Source: Phorcus lineatus (lineage: Eukaryota; Mollusca; Gastropoda; Trochida; Trochidae). From it: 64,000 nucleotides of DNA. The DNA is taken from the NCBI GenBank assembly GCA_921293015.1, contig OV121092.1, positions 45,717,064 to 45,781,063 on the forward strand, written 5' to 3'. The notes under the pieces were generated by a model. That model ran no database searches and was not told the DNA's origin. It worked only from the letters and a program-made list of their open reading frames with translations. The translations under genes were made by a program, and so were the position numbers. Below are positions 1 to 11,619 of this stretch, piece after piece; within the stretch, counting starts at the first letter, position 1; each line of letters begins with the position of its first letter.

Positions 1-522
1 CCCTCTTCAAGGTGAGATAATAATAGCATATCAACCTCTTTGATGTTCCAACTTCATAAAATGAAGAAAAGACTTAATTTGTAACGACATCAAGAAACAT
101 GATTTCTTAATCCCGCGAGAAGTTATTCCGTCAAAAAACTTTCATAGAGCAGCTGTCATTAAGATATTTTTAACCTGTCAGTTTCTGAGATTGCGCTTGT
201 TTGTAATGACAGTCAGAGATATCCAACATTTAATTACGTCCAGATATAAATTTGTTCTTTGCTTTAGACATGATACAATTTATCTTGTAGTCAACTGTTG
301 TCTTTAATTTATTCAATATTGATGATTTGCATTTCTGTGAAAGAAAATTATATTCTAAAGACTTGAATAAATGTATAAATAATGTTCTGACATAAACTGT
401 TTGAATGACATCAAGATGATGGTAGTATAAGAAAGACAAGGATATTTTATGGATAAATTCCTTTTTAATCATAGCAACTTATATGCATAAAATAGCCTTG
501 TCTTCCTCTTGTTATGACAATT
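1..522. other. AT-rich noncoding stretch
   Basis: No convincing coding sequence. A plus-strand donor-like string (CTTCAAG followed by GTGAGA) sits at about position 11, so the 3' end of an exon could be cut by the window edge. With only 11 bases of possible exon this cannot be tested. Confidence 0.4.
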
Positions 523-535
523 AAGTAAATTGTGA

Positions 536-907
536 GATGAGGTGAGTTGGTGTTTAACGCTGCTTTCAAGATTATTTCACTTATATCACGGCTACTAGTA
601 TTATTGCAGGGAGTGAGTGAGTGAGTGAGTTGGGGTTTAACGCCGCTTTCAAGATTATTCCACTTATATCACGGCTGCTAGTATAATTGAACAGCATTGT
701 GGCTATGCATTGCAGTGAAACCTGCGGGCATCGGCTGGAACTTGTGAACCATGGGTGGTACTGCGCTGAAACTCAGTGCAGCATTGCACCCAAACCTGAC
801 TGCGTGTAGAACTGTTCTCTACTGCAGACAAAGTTGCCTGGCAGGATTCGAACCACAGACCTCTTGATCCGAAGCCGAATGTGCCACTGCGCTATCTCGC
901 CCCCTAC
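536..907 (-). mobile_element. tRNA-derived SINE, copy 1, with doubled 3' tail
   Basis: Read on the minus strand, the head carries an A-box-like TAGCGCAGTGG and a B box GGTTCGAATCC, the internal Pol III promoter of a tRNA. The body ends in GGCGTTAAAC-type tail sequence and (CACT)n. A 13-bp TSD, AAGTAAATTGTGA, flanks it at 523-535 and 908-920. The tail sequence is present twice: an extra copy at about 536-610 lies beyond the normal GTGA-repeat end at about 611-630. Both tails are enclosed by the same TSD. The body has small internal deletions relative to the copies at 10 and 52 kb. It is non-autonomous and needs LINE enzymes. Confidence 0.9.
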
Positions 908-920
908 AAGTAAATTGTGA

Positions 921-3611
921 TATGATAAGAAAAATTACCCCAAATCAACCCTGTTTCATGAATTGCAAAAATATGCTCTGACATATGTATATAGAGATTA
1001 ATATCAATTTTGCAAACTAAAACGACTAAAATCTTTATCAACTGTTGTCCAGACTCATATCAGATATTCATAGATGATCTTGACAAAATGTAACAGTTCC
1101 GCATGAAGGTTGGATTTCATACAGATACACTGTAACATTAACAAGTATCAAAGAAAAGAGGTCAGAGTTTAAATGCTTCTTCTTTCATATATCTTGGTGG
1201 AATGCATTGACTGTGACATATTGTTCATGTTTCAAGGTAATATTTGTTTGTTGGATGGGATATACACTCCAAAACTGGAAACTTAAATTAATGATTTTTT
1301 AAAAACGTCTCAACCTTTAAAATAAACATATTTCAATGACCTTTGATTCAAAGATAATCCATTGACAGATAATATCAGTGCTAATTCCACACAGAAATGG
1401 GTGATAAATGAAGTAACAGAACAGTGTATCAATGACAAGGCATTGTTGGGAATGCTATATAAGGATATACAGAGACATATCACGCAGGATGTGTTACACA
1501 GTACTCTTGTATGGCTGATTTCACCCATCTCCTGTCATGCAGACTACTTATCTAAGAGTATTCCCTCAACTCTAATCTGATTGGCTTGTGGTGGGGAATG
1601 TAGACCTATATCACATGTTCAATTATACTGCCGTATTGCACACCTCTTTTAACCTACTACCTGTCATATCTTGTGCTTTGATCTCCAGGTATTTGTATTT
1701 ACATACGTGACAGATACCTGCATATGCTCACCTTTAGATTAATTGTTCACAGGTAATTATACATAATCTGACTTGTCATGATACCTGTCTTCAGGTGCTC
1801 ACATCAAATGAACATTATCATCAACATACTTTTATGAAAATTTAGGGGTCGATTTCCAATTATAAATACAAGCTTAAGAGTATGTTTACAACACACATAT
1901 GAATAGAGTTATTACCAATAAAAGGGAAGTTTTTTCTTCTTATGTTTTGTGGGAATTAAATTCTAGGGAACGTTTCAATTAATACACACCACTGATTATT
2001 TCACGATTGTAATACAAGCCAGTGAAAAAATATTGCTGATGGTGATAATCTACATTGGTTTAGATTTTAAAATTTGAAACAAAAATAGTGTGGCAATCTT
2101 TACTATAGAATGAAAAGTTATTGTATTAACTTATCTGTTTATTTGTTGATATTCTATCAATACATGTACACATGAATATTTTACAAGGATAAGGTCAGAT
2201 TACTAAATTGCCAAATTAGAAATATCTTATAACAAGAAAATTTTGTTTTTAAGTTTCCAGCTCAAATGCAAGTTCTGTTGCCTTCCTTTAATCCTGCTTA
2301 ATTTGTTATCATAAAAAGTTATATCGCAAGTAGACTCTAAATGTTGCGATATTTCTTTTGTAAACATTGCTTTAAACTTCATGTGTAATGTCAGTGAAGA
2401 GTTTTCTGATAAAATCTTCTCTGATTTGCGATCTGAAATTAAATTTCTGCTAGATATTGATTAGTTTTGGAAGATTGTAACACTGAAGAAAGCCTCCATA
2501 ATGAGATTCATTATGTCATGGTGGAACAGTTTATGCTTCACTGAAAATACGCATAAATATTTACAAGATGAAGACGTAGCTTCCCTTCTCAGAGACTATC
2601 AAAGCAAAGCAAGTTAATAACAATATTGATTTGATTTCAAACGAACATAAAATCATAGCATTAATTATTTGAACATTAAAGTTGGTCTAAATTAGTAGTT
2701 TTGGTTATTATTGAAATCCAAATATTGCATGTGTCCTTGAGAGCGATCCATCAAATGATCATTAGTATTTCAAATAATGTTTGAATAGTGATGAAGATGT
2801 TTAAATATGGCTCTTGCTCAGAAATCAAAGAAGGTACAGAGAGGGGTCGTAGAAATCATATCTTAACAAGCATGTTAAAAAAAAAATTTTCAAATCCTCA
2901 ATTTTGTATATTTAAGAACGCAAGGGAAGGAACAAATAAGGTTGAGAGATGGTTACTGTAAGAAAATATTTATGGTGATCATTTTTTTCCTTCAGGGTTG
3001 TTGATTTAGTAAGAAGAGTTGAACACTATACCGTCCAAAGGAAAATCTAAATCCACCCAGAGGTTCATGAGCTTTTTCTGTTGTCGAGAAATGATTAATA
3101 TCAGTCATGTTTGTGTACAAAGCTGCATTTAAAATGAGTGGAAATAATTTACGGTTAACAACTCATAGGTTTAACTACAATGCCTAATAAACTGAATTAC
3201 AGGCTTTCCCTGCGCAATAATATAACTCTAAAACATAACTGAAATACCAGTTAAAGCTGTCAACTCTATCAAAATGAATCTCTTGGATTTAGACCTTATT
3301 TTACAATGCTGATGGATGGTCCCTGAAAATAAATGCAGTTTACTCTTTTTCAAATATGTCTTTTGAGTCATATTTTTAGATGTTATCTCTTTTTTTAATA
3401 ATTTTATACTTTATTATTCACAGTTTTCTTTGGAAAAAATCTTCTTCTAACAATATCTGATTGCCTTTAGACTTCAAACCAATTATAATTCAACAATTTC
3501 TCAAGTTTTTGTAAAGCATTTTGCCAACTACACCACGGGGCTATTGAGTTCTCAAGCACACTTCATAAGCAGCTAATAACAGCAACAATTCATTACCATG
3601 TACTGGAGATA
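921..3611. other. AT-rich noncoding stretch, no gene seen
   Basis: Unique, strongly AT-rich sequence with short poly-A and poly-T runs and many stops in all frames. A pair of overlapping about 70-codon ORFs at 1.31-1.58 kb has no splice borders or composition bias that would support a gene. Probably intron or intergenic DNA. Confidence 0.5.
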
Positions 3612-3755
3612 TTTGTGACCAATACAATCGCTACAAAGTATTGACATAACTGCTATGACCAATCCAAACGCTACAAAGTATTGACATAACTGCTACGACC
3701 AACAAAAACGCTACAAAGTATTGACATAAATGCTATGACCAACAAAAAGTATTGA
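3612..3755. repeat. 40-bp tandem repeat, about 3.5 copies
   Basis: The unit is recognisable as GACCAA..., then CGCTACAAAGTATTGACATA, then actgctat. It recurs at about 40-bp spacing with a few substitutions, and the last copy is truncated to GACCAACAAAAAGTATTG. Confidence 0.8.
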
Positions 3756-3847
3756 TAGAAGATTGCCATAATCAGCACCCTCTGCAATGAACAAATATGG
3801 ACAGTTCCCACCCCTCTGGAGCCTCCAATCAACAGGTTGTAAAGTGT

Positions 3848-3897
3848 GACCTTGTTCCCCTCCCCCCCCTTCCCACCTCTCCCCCCACCTCCCTGGG
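3848..3897 (-). other. C-rich tract with G-quadruplex potential on minus strand
   Basis: Several runs of three to eight C separated by one to seven bases end in CCCTGGGG. On the minus strand this gives at least four G-runs within about 45 bp, which fits the usual intramolecular G-quadruplex pattern. The surrounding sequence is AT-rich, so the tract stands out. Confidence 0.55.
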
Positions 3898-5245
3898 GCC
3901 TTGTTTAGAGGTCCTGTCCACTACATATGGAAGAATCTCTCACACCAAACAATCTAGTGCAAAACTTAAATCATGAAAAAGAAACAATTTTCGTATTAAT
4001 CATTTTCTAAACATAATTCAATCTTCTTCAAGGACAAGGAAAATTTAATGTTTTTAATTTTTCATAAACATTTTCAACAACATTAAAGCATTCACCTTGA
4101 ACATTTTTCTTGTCTTAAAATTTGATATTTCAAACTTACCTTCACGGGACATAAAAAATTAAGTCTTAAAGGCATGTCTAGAGTTTGGTCTGCAAAATCA
4201 CATTGCTCTATAAAGCTTTTTTTATATTCAATGAATAGCTATTCTAAACATTCAATTATTAAAAAAATCATTTTCAGAAACTGGGTGTCATTTGAAGAAA
4301 TTGCCTATGTTACATACATATTGATATACATAGATTTGCTGATCTAAACATTAAAGGAACTACACAAGCACTTCTAATTAATACAATGTTTTATACATAG
4401 ATAAGATCTGATGTTCACCCAGTAGATTCAGTAGATGCCTCTAGTAGTGAGGAACTGATCAGGTCCAATCATGTTAGTAAACTATGCAGATATAGCCTAT
4501 ATCTCCCTCTCACAAGCTGGATATAGGATTTCATATTACATGTCCTGCTCTGTTATCTCACATAACACACTGCACCCACTTATTACAGCTTTATAACTAC
4601 GCTTCCTCTGATGGTGTACAGTTACTGGGGTGAATGATTATAGCAACCTACTTCACTTAATACCTAGAGAGTGGTACAATATAAGCTAGTTCTATACATT
4701 ATAAATACTGATGACAATGGCATATCAACTTGAAATCAGATCAACTGGACTTGATAAAAAATAAAGAAATTATGCGGATGTGCAAAATAGACCTGGATAT
4801 AAGTTTTGATGACAAAAATAATTTCTTGTTTCATTATATACCATAAAATAAAATTTCTGAAAATATATGGCTAGTTTCCATGCATGTGTTTTGCTGTTAT
4901 ATTCTCATAACAGTTCTGCTTTTAAAAGAATTTTCTGACAAACTATAACTGATCTCCATGACATCATGTTTTTCGGCTCCTGCTAAAAAAACTGAATTAT
5001 ATATCTTGATTTTTTCCTTATCATTCTTTGCTATTGAAAGTGTTTATTGCATATGGGTGTGTCCCTTGTAACATTTGACAATTGTTTGACTTGATCTAGG
5101 TCTTATGTCTCATTCAGGATGTGTTACAGCCTGGCAGGTCAATGAACTTTCTTGCATAACAATCTGTAGTAAGTGAATATATAAGAAAACTGATAAATAT
5201 CTGAGATTCCCGGATCGTGTTCTGTGGAAAAACAACAAATCTGAA

Positions 5246-5325
5246 ATATTATGATGATGAACTATTATTTGTATATAAATATATATTATGATGATGAACT
5301 ATTATTTGTATATAAATATATATAA
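5246..5325. repeat. 37-bp direct duplication
   Basis: The string ATATTATGATGATGAACTAT and the following TATTTGTATATAAAT occur twice in direct succession and are almost identical. Confidence 0.8.
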
Positions 5326-5562
5326 TGATGTTATTATTATCATATATTGTTACGATAAACTTTTCTGTCACCATTGTTAAGAAAATATCATTAAATGGAC
5401 ATCATTCTTAAAGCTTGAGATCTAATGATAATGAATAAATAAAGATTTGTAACTTTTACATCTTTTAAAAAATTTCAATACATTGCTCTTTTCCTGAAAC
5501 CCTTAGGTTTCAACAAGAAGATTTTCAAATCACATGTTCACATATATTTACTTGTGTCCTCA

Positions 5563-5625
5563 TTCCCCCCCAACCACTTACATAAACATACCCCCTCCCC
5601 CCACCCCCCTAACCACCCCCAATTC
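5563..5625 (-). other. C-rich tract with G-quadruplex potential on minus strand
   Basis: Seven C, CC, then CCCC, CCCCCC, CCCCCC and CCCCC runs lie in about 60 bp of otherwise AT-rich DNA. On the minus strand these are G-runs dense enough for a quadruplex. Confidence 0.55.
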
Positions 5626-6150
5626 AATGTTCAAAAAGGGGGACAAAAGGGTATTATTGTTTAAAGTCATTTTCACTTTGATCACTTAAAATACTGAAAC
5701 CATGCAAAAATCCATGTTCTCTACCTCACCCCATGAATAGACACTCCCCCTTCCCCTTAAAAAGAACACACCCCTCCTCAGACAGGTATGTTGACACTTG
5801 ACTAGCAAGCGAGATGTAGCTGTGTAAACTGACATCCCAGTCAAGAGGAGTCCATTAAGCAGATACGCTTTTTTAGATAACTCTATCAGAGGGAATGGAG
5901 ATGTGAATGGTGTCACACTGTAAGGCATGCATGTATTATGTGCAAGGTCATCCTCCTCCACATAACTGTGTGAGTAGGTATGTAAGTCCAACATAGATAG
6001 GACATTTACATACAGGAGACAGGTAGTGTTCAGACAGTGGGGACTCATTGACAAGAACTAATCAAGCATTAAACTCTATTAAAAACGGAAGAACAGTCCC
6101 GACTCTCGGTCAAGTTTGCAAAACTCTTGTTTTGTCCATTTGACACTTAC

Positions 6151-6185
6151 CTTTGAAGTCCCTAGCATGAAATGACCGGCCATAC
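6151..6185 (-). CDS. Candidate 35-nt exon downstream of the MMSP exon
   Basis: On the minus strand an acceptor (CTCAAACTGTCAG) is followed 35 nt later by a strong donor (CAAAG then GTAAGTGTC). If joined in phase to the upstream exon at 6561-6818, it reads VWPVISC then stop TAG, 11 nt before the donor. It would thus supply a short C-terminus. Other phases are open (for example YGRSFHARDFK), so the frame is uncertain. It is short and could be a chance pairing of splice-like strings. Confidence 0.25.
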
Positions 6186-6207
6186 CTGACAGTTTGAGGA
6201 CAATTTG

Positions 6208-6233
6208 GGGTCAAGGTCAGGGGTCAGGGGTCA
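6208..6233 (+). promoter_or_regulatory. Cluster of nuclear-receptor half-sites (DR1-like)
   Basis: Four half-sites in tandem: GGGTCA at 6208, AGGTCA at 6214, GGGTCA at 6221 and GGGTCA at 6228. The last three are each separated by one base, the DR1 spacing bound by HNF4, RXR and COUP-TF type receptors. It lies between two candidate minus-strand exons, so it would be an intronic element. On the minus strand the same bases are pyrimidine-rich and may simply be part of a splice acceptor region. Confidence 0.4.
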
Positions 6234-6560
6234 GATAAGATTCGGTGAAGGATTCAATTACCGAGACAGATAGGGTGTGTTTTGCATGCATCAGGAAGAT
6301 GTTTATTGGTTCATGTTTCCAGTGTAATGAGATTTCAACAGATGTTTTGAGTTGATAGAGGCCTTATCCCACAGCCAGGCATATGTTATCAACAGGTATT
6401 TCACACACTCCCTGACAGTGTCTAAATTTAAAATTATTCAGGACACATGTAGTATGGAGTAAAAGAAATAAATGATATATCACATGTTGTTATTCACCAG
6501 CTGGGATGTATGGCATGATAGAGCCCACTGTTTCCACTGGCCTAATTCCGTATGTCCTAC

Positions 6561-6818
6561 CTGTATAAACTGACCGGTGAGGGCGTGTGGGCTCATCATC
6601 CCGCCCCGGGGGCTCATCATCCCGGCACGAGGGCTCATCATGCCCCCCCTGCCCCCATCCGGGCTGCCACGGTGGGTCACACCCATCATAGCCATTCTGA
6701 AGCTTGAGTTGGCCAGGGCAGCTGCCACAGCACTTTGTTGGGTAAGGTTCAGATTCATCAGTGACTGCTGCTGCAGCTTCACAAATATCTCCCTACTCAA
6801 TTTATCCGGACTGTCAAA
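6561..6818 (-). CDS. Internal exon of an unidentified gene, MMSP-repeat protein
   Basis: 258 nt, 86 codons, phase 0 at both ends. The acceptor is CGCCCTGCAG, with a branch-like TGCTAAT about 20 nt upstream. The donor is ATACAG then GTAGGA. The GC content is far above the flanking sequence. The first half (FDSPDKLSREIFVKLQQQ, then LMNLNLTQQSAVAAALANSS) looks helical and Q/A/L-rich. The second half is Gly/Arg/Met-rich and contains three tandem copies of a GMMSPR/H-type unit, then ALTGQFIQ. Such low-complexity Ser-Pro sequence is common in nuclear regulators and RNA-binding proteins, but I recognise no family. If the donor is not used, translation runs on 26 codons to TGA at 6480-6482, and a minus-strand AATAAA lies near 6302. 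Retention could therefore give a terminal exon. Confidence 0.6.
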
Positions 6819-6858
6819 CTGCAGGGCGTCTATTATTAGCAAGACTAACAGCACTCAC

Positions 6859-6991
6859 TGAGCTATCCAGCACTGTTGACTAGCCAGGACACAGGATCGA
6901 GGGAGAGAGGAGTAGTGAAGTTCAGTCTTCTGGTCACACGTGGAGGTGTAGTACTGTCCCGTTGCTCAACACAGAGTCCGCTGCACACAAG
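6859..6991 (-). CDS. Candidate alternative exon with in-frame stop
   Basis: On the minus strand a strong acceptor (CCTTCGTCTGTCCGTCCACAG) opens a GC-rich segment. Its phase-0 frame is open for 42 codons, starting LVCSGLCVEQRD, and ends at TAG (6863-6865). A consensus donor GTGAGT follows 4 nt after the stop. The gap to the acceptor of the 6561-6818 exon is only 40 nt, too short for a normal intron. The two would therefore be mutually exclusive, with this one encoding a short alternative C-terminus. No domain is seen. It could instead be untranslated or regulatory GC-rich sequence. Confidence 0.27.
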
Positions 6992-7321
6992 CTGTGGACG
7001 GACAGACGAAGGAGGGAAAAAGGAATGAGGAGGAAGGGACAAATGAACTCCACCTGATGGGACTTGCAGCAACTCCTGTTGTCAATAAGCTGTAGTGATC
7101 TGTGTGTATCAAGTATGCACTGTTCACTAGCTGTCACAAGCCGGGTATTACGGGGCGAGATAACCTCTCATATCATTTAGATAGTCGTCTGATAACAGAT
7201 CATCAAGACATATAATGGGATAACTAGATATCCAGGTAGTGTGATAACCATCTGTAAAACCCAGATATGATTTATATCATCAGGACAAATAAATAAAGGG
7301 AAGTATATGTTTATACTGGAT

Positions 7322-7470
7322 ATCAGTATGTATCATTGTGGTAGCGGCGAGATAACCATATATATCACTGTGGTAGCGGCGAGATAACCATATGTATGAT
7401 TGTGGTAGCGATGAGATAACCATATCTATCATTGCAGTAGCTGCGAGATAAGTATATGTATCAATAGGAT
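7322..7470. repeat. Degenerate 32-bp tandem repeat
   Basis: About four copies of a unit containing GTGGTAGCGGCGAGATAACC followed by atatatatca, with increasing divergence. Isolated GATAAC motifs continue on both sides (from about 7150). The same GATAAC core begins every half-unit of the larger array at 7735-8402. Confidence 0.7.
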
Positions 7471-7734
7471 AGAGGTAAAATAACAAATATATATAACGGC
7501 AAAAAAACAAACTGTCATCATTACAGTAGCAGGATAACTTATAATCAAAATGGAAAAAACCCATCATTTTTTAAAACTGGTTTAGATTATCCATGATGGG
7601 CATGGTAAGAATTCATACCATAAAGCTAGTTGTGTCAACTTCTTTGAAAGGCATTCTATAATTGATGTATAATCTGAAAAGTGTCAACGATTGCCATGAA
7701 TTAAGACAGTAGCAATATTCTTACCTACTCTCAT

Positions 7735-8402
7735 GAGATAACAACCTATATCCAAGATTGCTGTGAGATAACAGTGTATATCACAGAATCCTGTAAGATA
7801 ACAACCTATATCCAAGATTGCTGTGAGATAACAGTGAATATCACAGAATCCTGTAAGATAACAACCTATATCCAAGATTGCTGAGAAAACAGTGTATATC
7901 ACAGAATCCTGTAAGATAACAACCTATATCCAAGATTGCTGTGAGATAACAGTGTATATCACAGAATCCTGTAAGATAACAACCTCTATCCAAGATTGCT
8001 GTGAGATAACAGTTTATATCACAGAATCCTGTAAGATAACAACCTATATCCAAGATTGCTGTGAGATAACAGTGTATATCACAGAATCCTGTAAGATAAC
8101 AATCTATATCCCAGATTCCTGTAAAATAACAACCTCTATCCAAGATTGCTGTGAGATAACAGTGTATATCACAGAATCCTGTAAGAGAACAACCTATATC
8201 CAAGATTGCTGTGAGATAACAGTGTATATCACAGAATCCTGTAAGATAACAATCTATATCCAAGATTGCTGTGAGATAACAGTGTATATCATAGAATCCT
8301 GTAAGATAACAATCTATATCCCAGATTCCTGTAAAATAACAATCTATATCCAAGATTGCATTGAGATAACAATCAATATCCCAGATTGCTATGAGATAAC
8401 AT
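7735..8402. repeat. Minisatellite, 60-bp unit made of two 30-bp halves
   Basis: About 11 units alternate two related 30-mers. One begins GATAACAACCTATATCCAAG, the other GATAACAGTGTATATCACAG. A few copies are mutated (a 2-bp deletion near 7884, CTCTATC variants, two CCAGATTCC variants). Because 60 and 30 are divisible by three and the unit lacks stops in some frames, ORFs span the array on both strands. I do not read these as genes. The array lies about 0.7 kb 5' of the 6859-6991 segment in the sense of the minus-strand gene. Confidence 0.95.
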
Positions 8403-10044
8403 GCTACCATTTTCTCCTACGTAGACCACGGTGTTCAGTGTTCAATATTCTGCTAGCTACACGGAATCTGGTGCCAGCTTTATATATATATATATCAGTG
8501 TTTCTAACCAGGATTCAATGTGCACCAGTGATCTTCTCTAATCTTATAGACAGCCACTCTTGCAAAGCAATATACTCCATCCTTCTCCAGCAGAGAAAAA
8601 TTAGTTTATTTTAAAGTCACAAGAGTTAATCCATTCCTTCGGTCGAGGGAAGCAATGGAATATGAAGAGCTAGTCTACACAAAACAATTCACTCAACTTT
8701 CGAAGATTTAATGGATTTATACTTTATGTTTTGCATTATCTCATTATAACAATAATACAAAACACATCTGAAGTTCAAAACCTAGCCAACATGAGAAGTA
8801 ATACATTATAAGTTGGAATGGATCGTTAGAAGTTTGGTGATGTCAGTCCATTATTTATTCATTTCTTAACTCCTCAATGGTTGATATATGATTTTGTTCC
8901 AGGTAAAGTAATTAAGGAAGTGTTGACGCATCAACAGAATGCTTTGTAGCTTGATCATTTACGCTTTGATTCATCTTAAAGGCTTTTGAGTTTTTCATGT
9001 TGCATTGAAAAGCCTGATAATGGTGGACAATATATTTGAGGGATATCTGTATTTCTTGACTGATTTCAATTAGTAAATGGATCAATATTTAATCCATTAA
9101 ATTTCTATATATACATAAATATAAATTTGGCAGCAATTTTTTGTTGGATTCAGAAGATATTTTTTCAATTTTACGTTTTTGTAAACGTAACCTTAGTCAT
9201 CATTTTCAAAAAATACTGATTCGTGTAATGGTTTGGAAGTAACCAAGCAAACTTATACAGCGCCTTCATAAATGCATATTCATAAAAGTCGAAAATTTTA
9301 CATTTGAATTACGACACAATCTCTGTCCATACACACACTTTAGCACATAAACCTACGTATTTCGACACTATAAAGCAACTCAAAGGGAACAGGACTTTTA
9401 CTTATGGCTGTTATGAGCACATTTTTAAACTAGAATCACACATTGCACTACAGGTGCGACCATTTTATAGGCATACACTCTTTACAAGCACCTGTTTCAA
9501 TAACAAGGACGGTTTGGTCCCCGACAGCCATCTTGTTGACACACCGTCCCTGATACTGCAGTCTGTACCACCCCCCCTGACCCCACTCATGATCAGAATA
9601 CAGGTACCTACACACCTGGGTGATAATGTCACACTATAGCTGGTTAATTGATCAATCAGTGCATTTCTTTATCTAATTCTCTATATATCAGACTCTCATC
9701 ACCAACTCTGTTGAACTAATAATTATGTCAATTTCAAACTCTATGCAATTCTTCACAGAAATCTTAACACTTACTCTGTTAAACGTATTGATAATTTCAA
9801 AACTCCATTAATTTAGAAGTATGGTGGATAAAAATAAGCAAGGTATAAAAAATTAAAAAGAACTATGGACATTTCAAATAATCAACAATGATGTATCCAT
9901 TTATTGAACATCTGAATATATCATAAAGAAAACAATCATAAATATGTATTTTAAAACCTGGCCTACGACATTGAGAAATATTTTTGGATTATGAGAAGTG
10001 AAGAGTTGTTCTCCATTATTAACCCGTGATGTATTCCTTATCTG
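8403..10044. other. Noncoding stretch with one GC-richer island
   Basis: AT-rich and mostly featureless. At about 9500-9630 the composition becomes GC-richer. On the minus strand a reading frame MAVGDQTVLVIET with a good start context (AACAAGATGG) precedes a weak donor (GAAACAG then GTGCTT). This could be a start exon or a conserved noncoding island, and I cannot decide. Confidence 0.35.
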
Positions 10045-10057
10045 GTAGATAATTTGA

Positions 10058-10360
10058 GGTGAGGTGAGGTGAGTTGGTTTTTAACGCCGCTTTCAAGATT
10101 ATTTCACTTATATCGCGGCTGCTAGTATTATTGCAGGGAGAATTAAAGCCCGCAACACCATTGTGGCTATGCATTGCGGTAAAACCTGAGATCATCGGCT
10201 GGAACTGCACTGATTTTCAGTGAAGCATTGCACCCAAACCTGACTGCGCGTAAAACAGTTCTCTACTGCAGACAAAGTTGCCAAGCCCCTGGCGGGATTC
10301 GAACCATGGACCTCCTGATCCAAAGCTGAACGCGCTAACCACTGCGCTATCCCGCCCCCT
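10058..10360 (-). mobile_element. tRNA-derived SINE, copy 2, full length
   Basis: The tRNA-like head is at the right end and the GGCGTTAAAA-type tail plus (CACCT)n is at the left. A 13-bp TSD, GTAGATAATTTGA, is perfect at 10045-10057 and 10361-10373, which indicates a fairly recent insertion. The B box is GGTTCGAATCC. Confidence 0.92.
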
Positions 10361-10373
10361 GTAGATAATTTGA

Positions 10374-11619
10374 AGAAATCTAGCTAAGATATAACTGACT
10401 GCAACAACTGAATTTCTTTCTATGCTTACCGCAATGCAATTAATAGACTTCATGAACTGTGCCTTAAAGGAACTGGCACATCGAACAAAAAAAGTTTATA
10501 ACAATTTACTTGAATACTTTAAAGAAATATGTAAAATACATTATGATTAAAATTATACAGCTTGTTCCTTTTAAAAGCTTAAAAACTCTTAACAACCTGT
10601 CATATTCCAATGGTATGAGTTTTTACCCCAAATACTACATGGACACCCTGACTTGCCTCATGTCGTAAATCATTGCTACAATTCAATCCACTTTGTAAAT
10701 GGTTTTTCCAATTGATAACTCATACTGGTCCATAAGCCAGCTCACATGTAAGACCAATATATGCCGCTTTGAGGATTACCTTTATCTACCAAGAATTCAA
10801 TCTTATCGACAAGGAAGCTGCCAATAATCCCGCAGACGTGTTATCTTGTGAGGAGACTCACTTTCTATTCAGGGGGTTTAGAGAATAAGTTCAAGGTGTC
10901 AGAGGTGCTCGTTAAGTGCTTAATTAATTTATTTGAACTGGAGGTTTTATGTAAGTGATTGACATAGGAGTACACGCTGATCTGAAGGAACCGACTGTAA
11001 ATCATCCAGGATTTGAAACTGTGAGAGGGGCATGTATCAGATTTATATCTACTTTTGCTTATCTAGCTGTAAGACATTCAACTCTAAACCTGTCATTCCC
11101 ATTGTTTACCTATTCTTATTCAATCTGGTTCATTCAGATATTGAAAAATCTTATCAATTTTCAATCTTATCAAATTTTCCTGGTGTCATACGAGACCTGA
11201 CAGCAATTTGAGACCTGGCCACTCATCAAGGATATATGGTATTAAGTTATGGGCATAGCATATTGTATAAGTCAAAGGAACACAGTCTGCTTGAAATTTT
11301 TGTCAGTCTGCAAATTATGCCTTGTCAGAAGTTTAATTTTTGGGTCGAGTAAAAGGTAAATCTGCATATTTAAGTCAGTGACCACAGATAAATAGATTTA
11401 AACCAATTATTCTGTTTGTATGAAGCAAGTAACGCGTAAAATACTCGGAATTTCACCACTCAGACTATAAATTTCCGAGAAAAACAGAGAGCGAGAGGTT
11501 ATGACAGAATAATCCAATGAAATGTATCCTTACATTCCTTACATACGGGCATTCTGAAATAAATAAATAGCAATTGCTTTGCGTCAATCTGATTCGCTGA
11601 ACACGGTAATAGAAGTTCA
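10374..11619. other. AT-rich noncoding stretch, no gene seen
   Basis: Unique sequence without coding bias. The ORF at 10955-11200 has no splice or domain support. Confidence 0.5.

Larger units (their letters stand above)
3751..6150. other. AT-rich noncoding stretch with C-rich tracts
   Basis: Mostly unique AT-rich DNA. It includes two C-rich tracts (3848-3897 and 5563-5625) and a short duplication at 5246-5325. The 122-codon minus-strand ORF at 5686-6054 has no recognisable domain and no supporting splice structure. I treat the stretch as intronic. Confidence 0.45.

Noticed and set aside
4140..4189. Minus-strand exon ending CCCGTGAAG then GTAAGTTTG
   Set aside because: The donor is strong, but the peptide (QTLDMPLRLNFLCPVK) is short, AT-coded and has no linked exon. 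Chance is likely.
8903..8949. Plus-strand terminal exon KVIKEVLTHQQNAL
   Set aside because: A good acceptor, but only 14 codons in ordinary AT-rich DNA. Random occurrence is expected several times in 64 kb.
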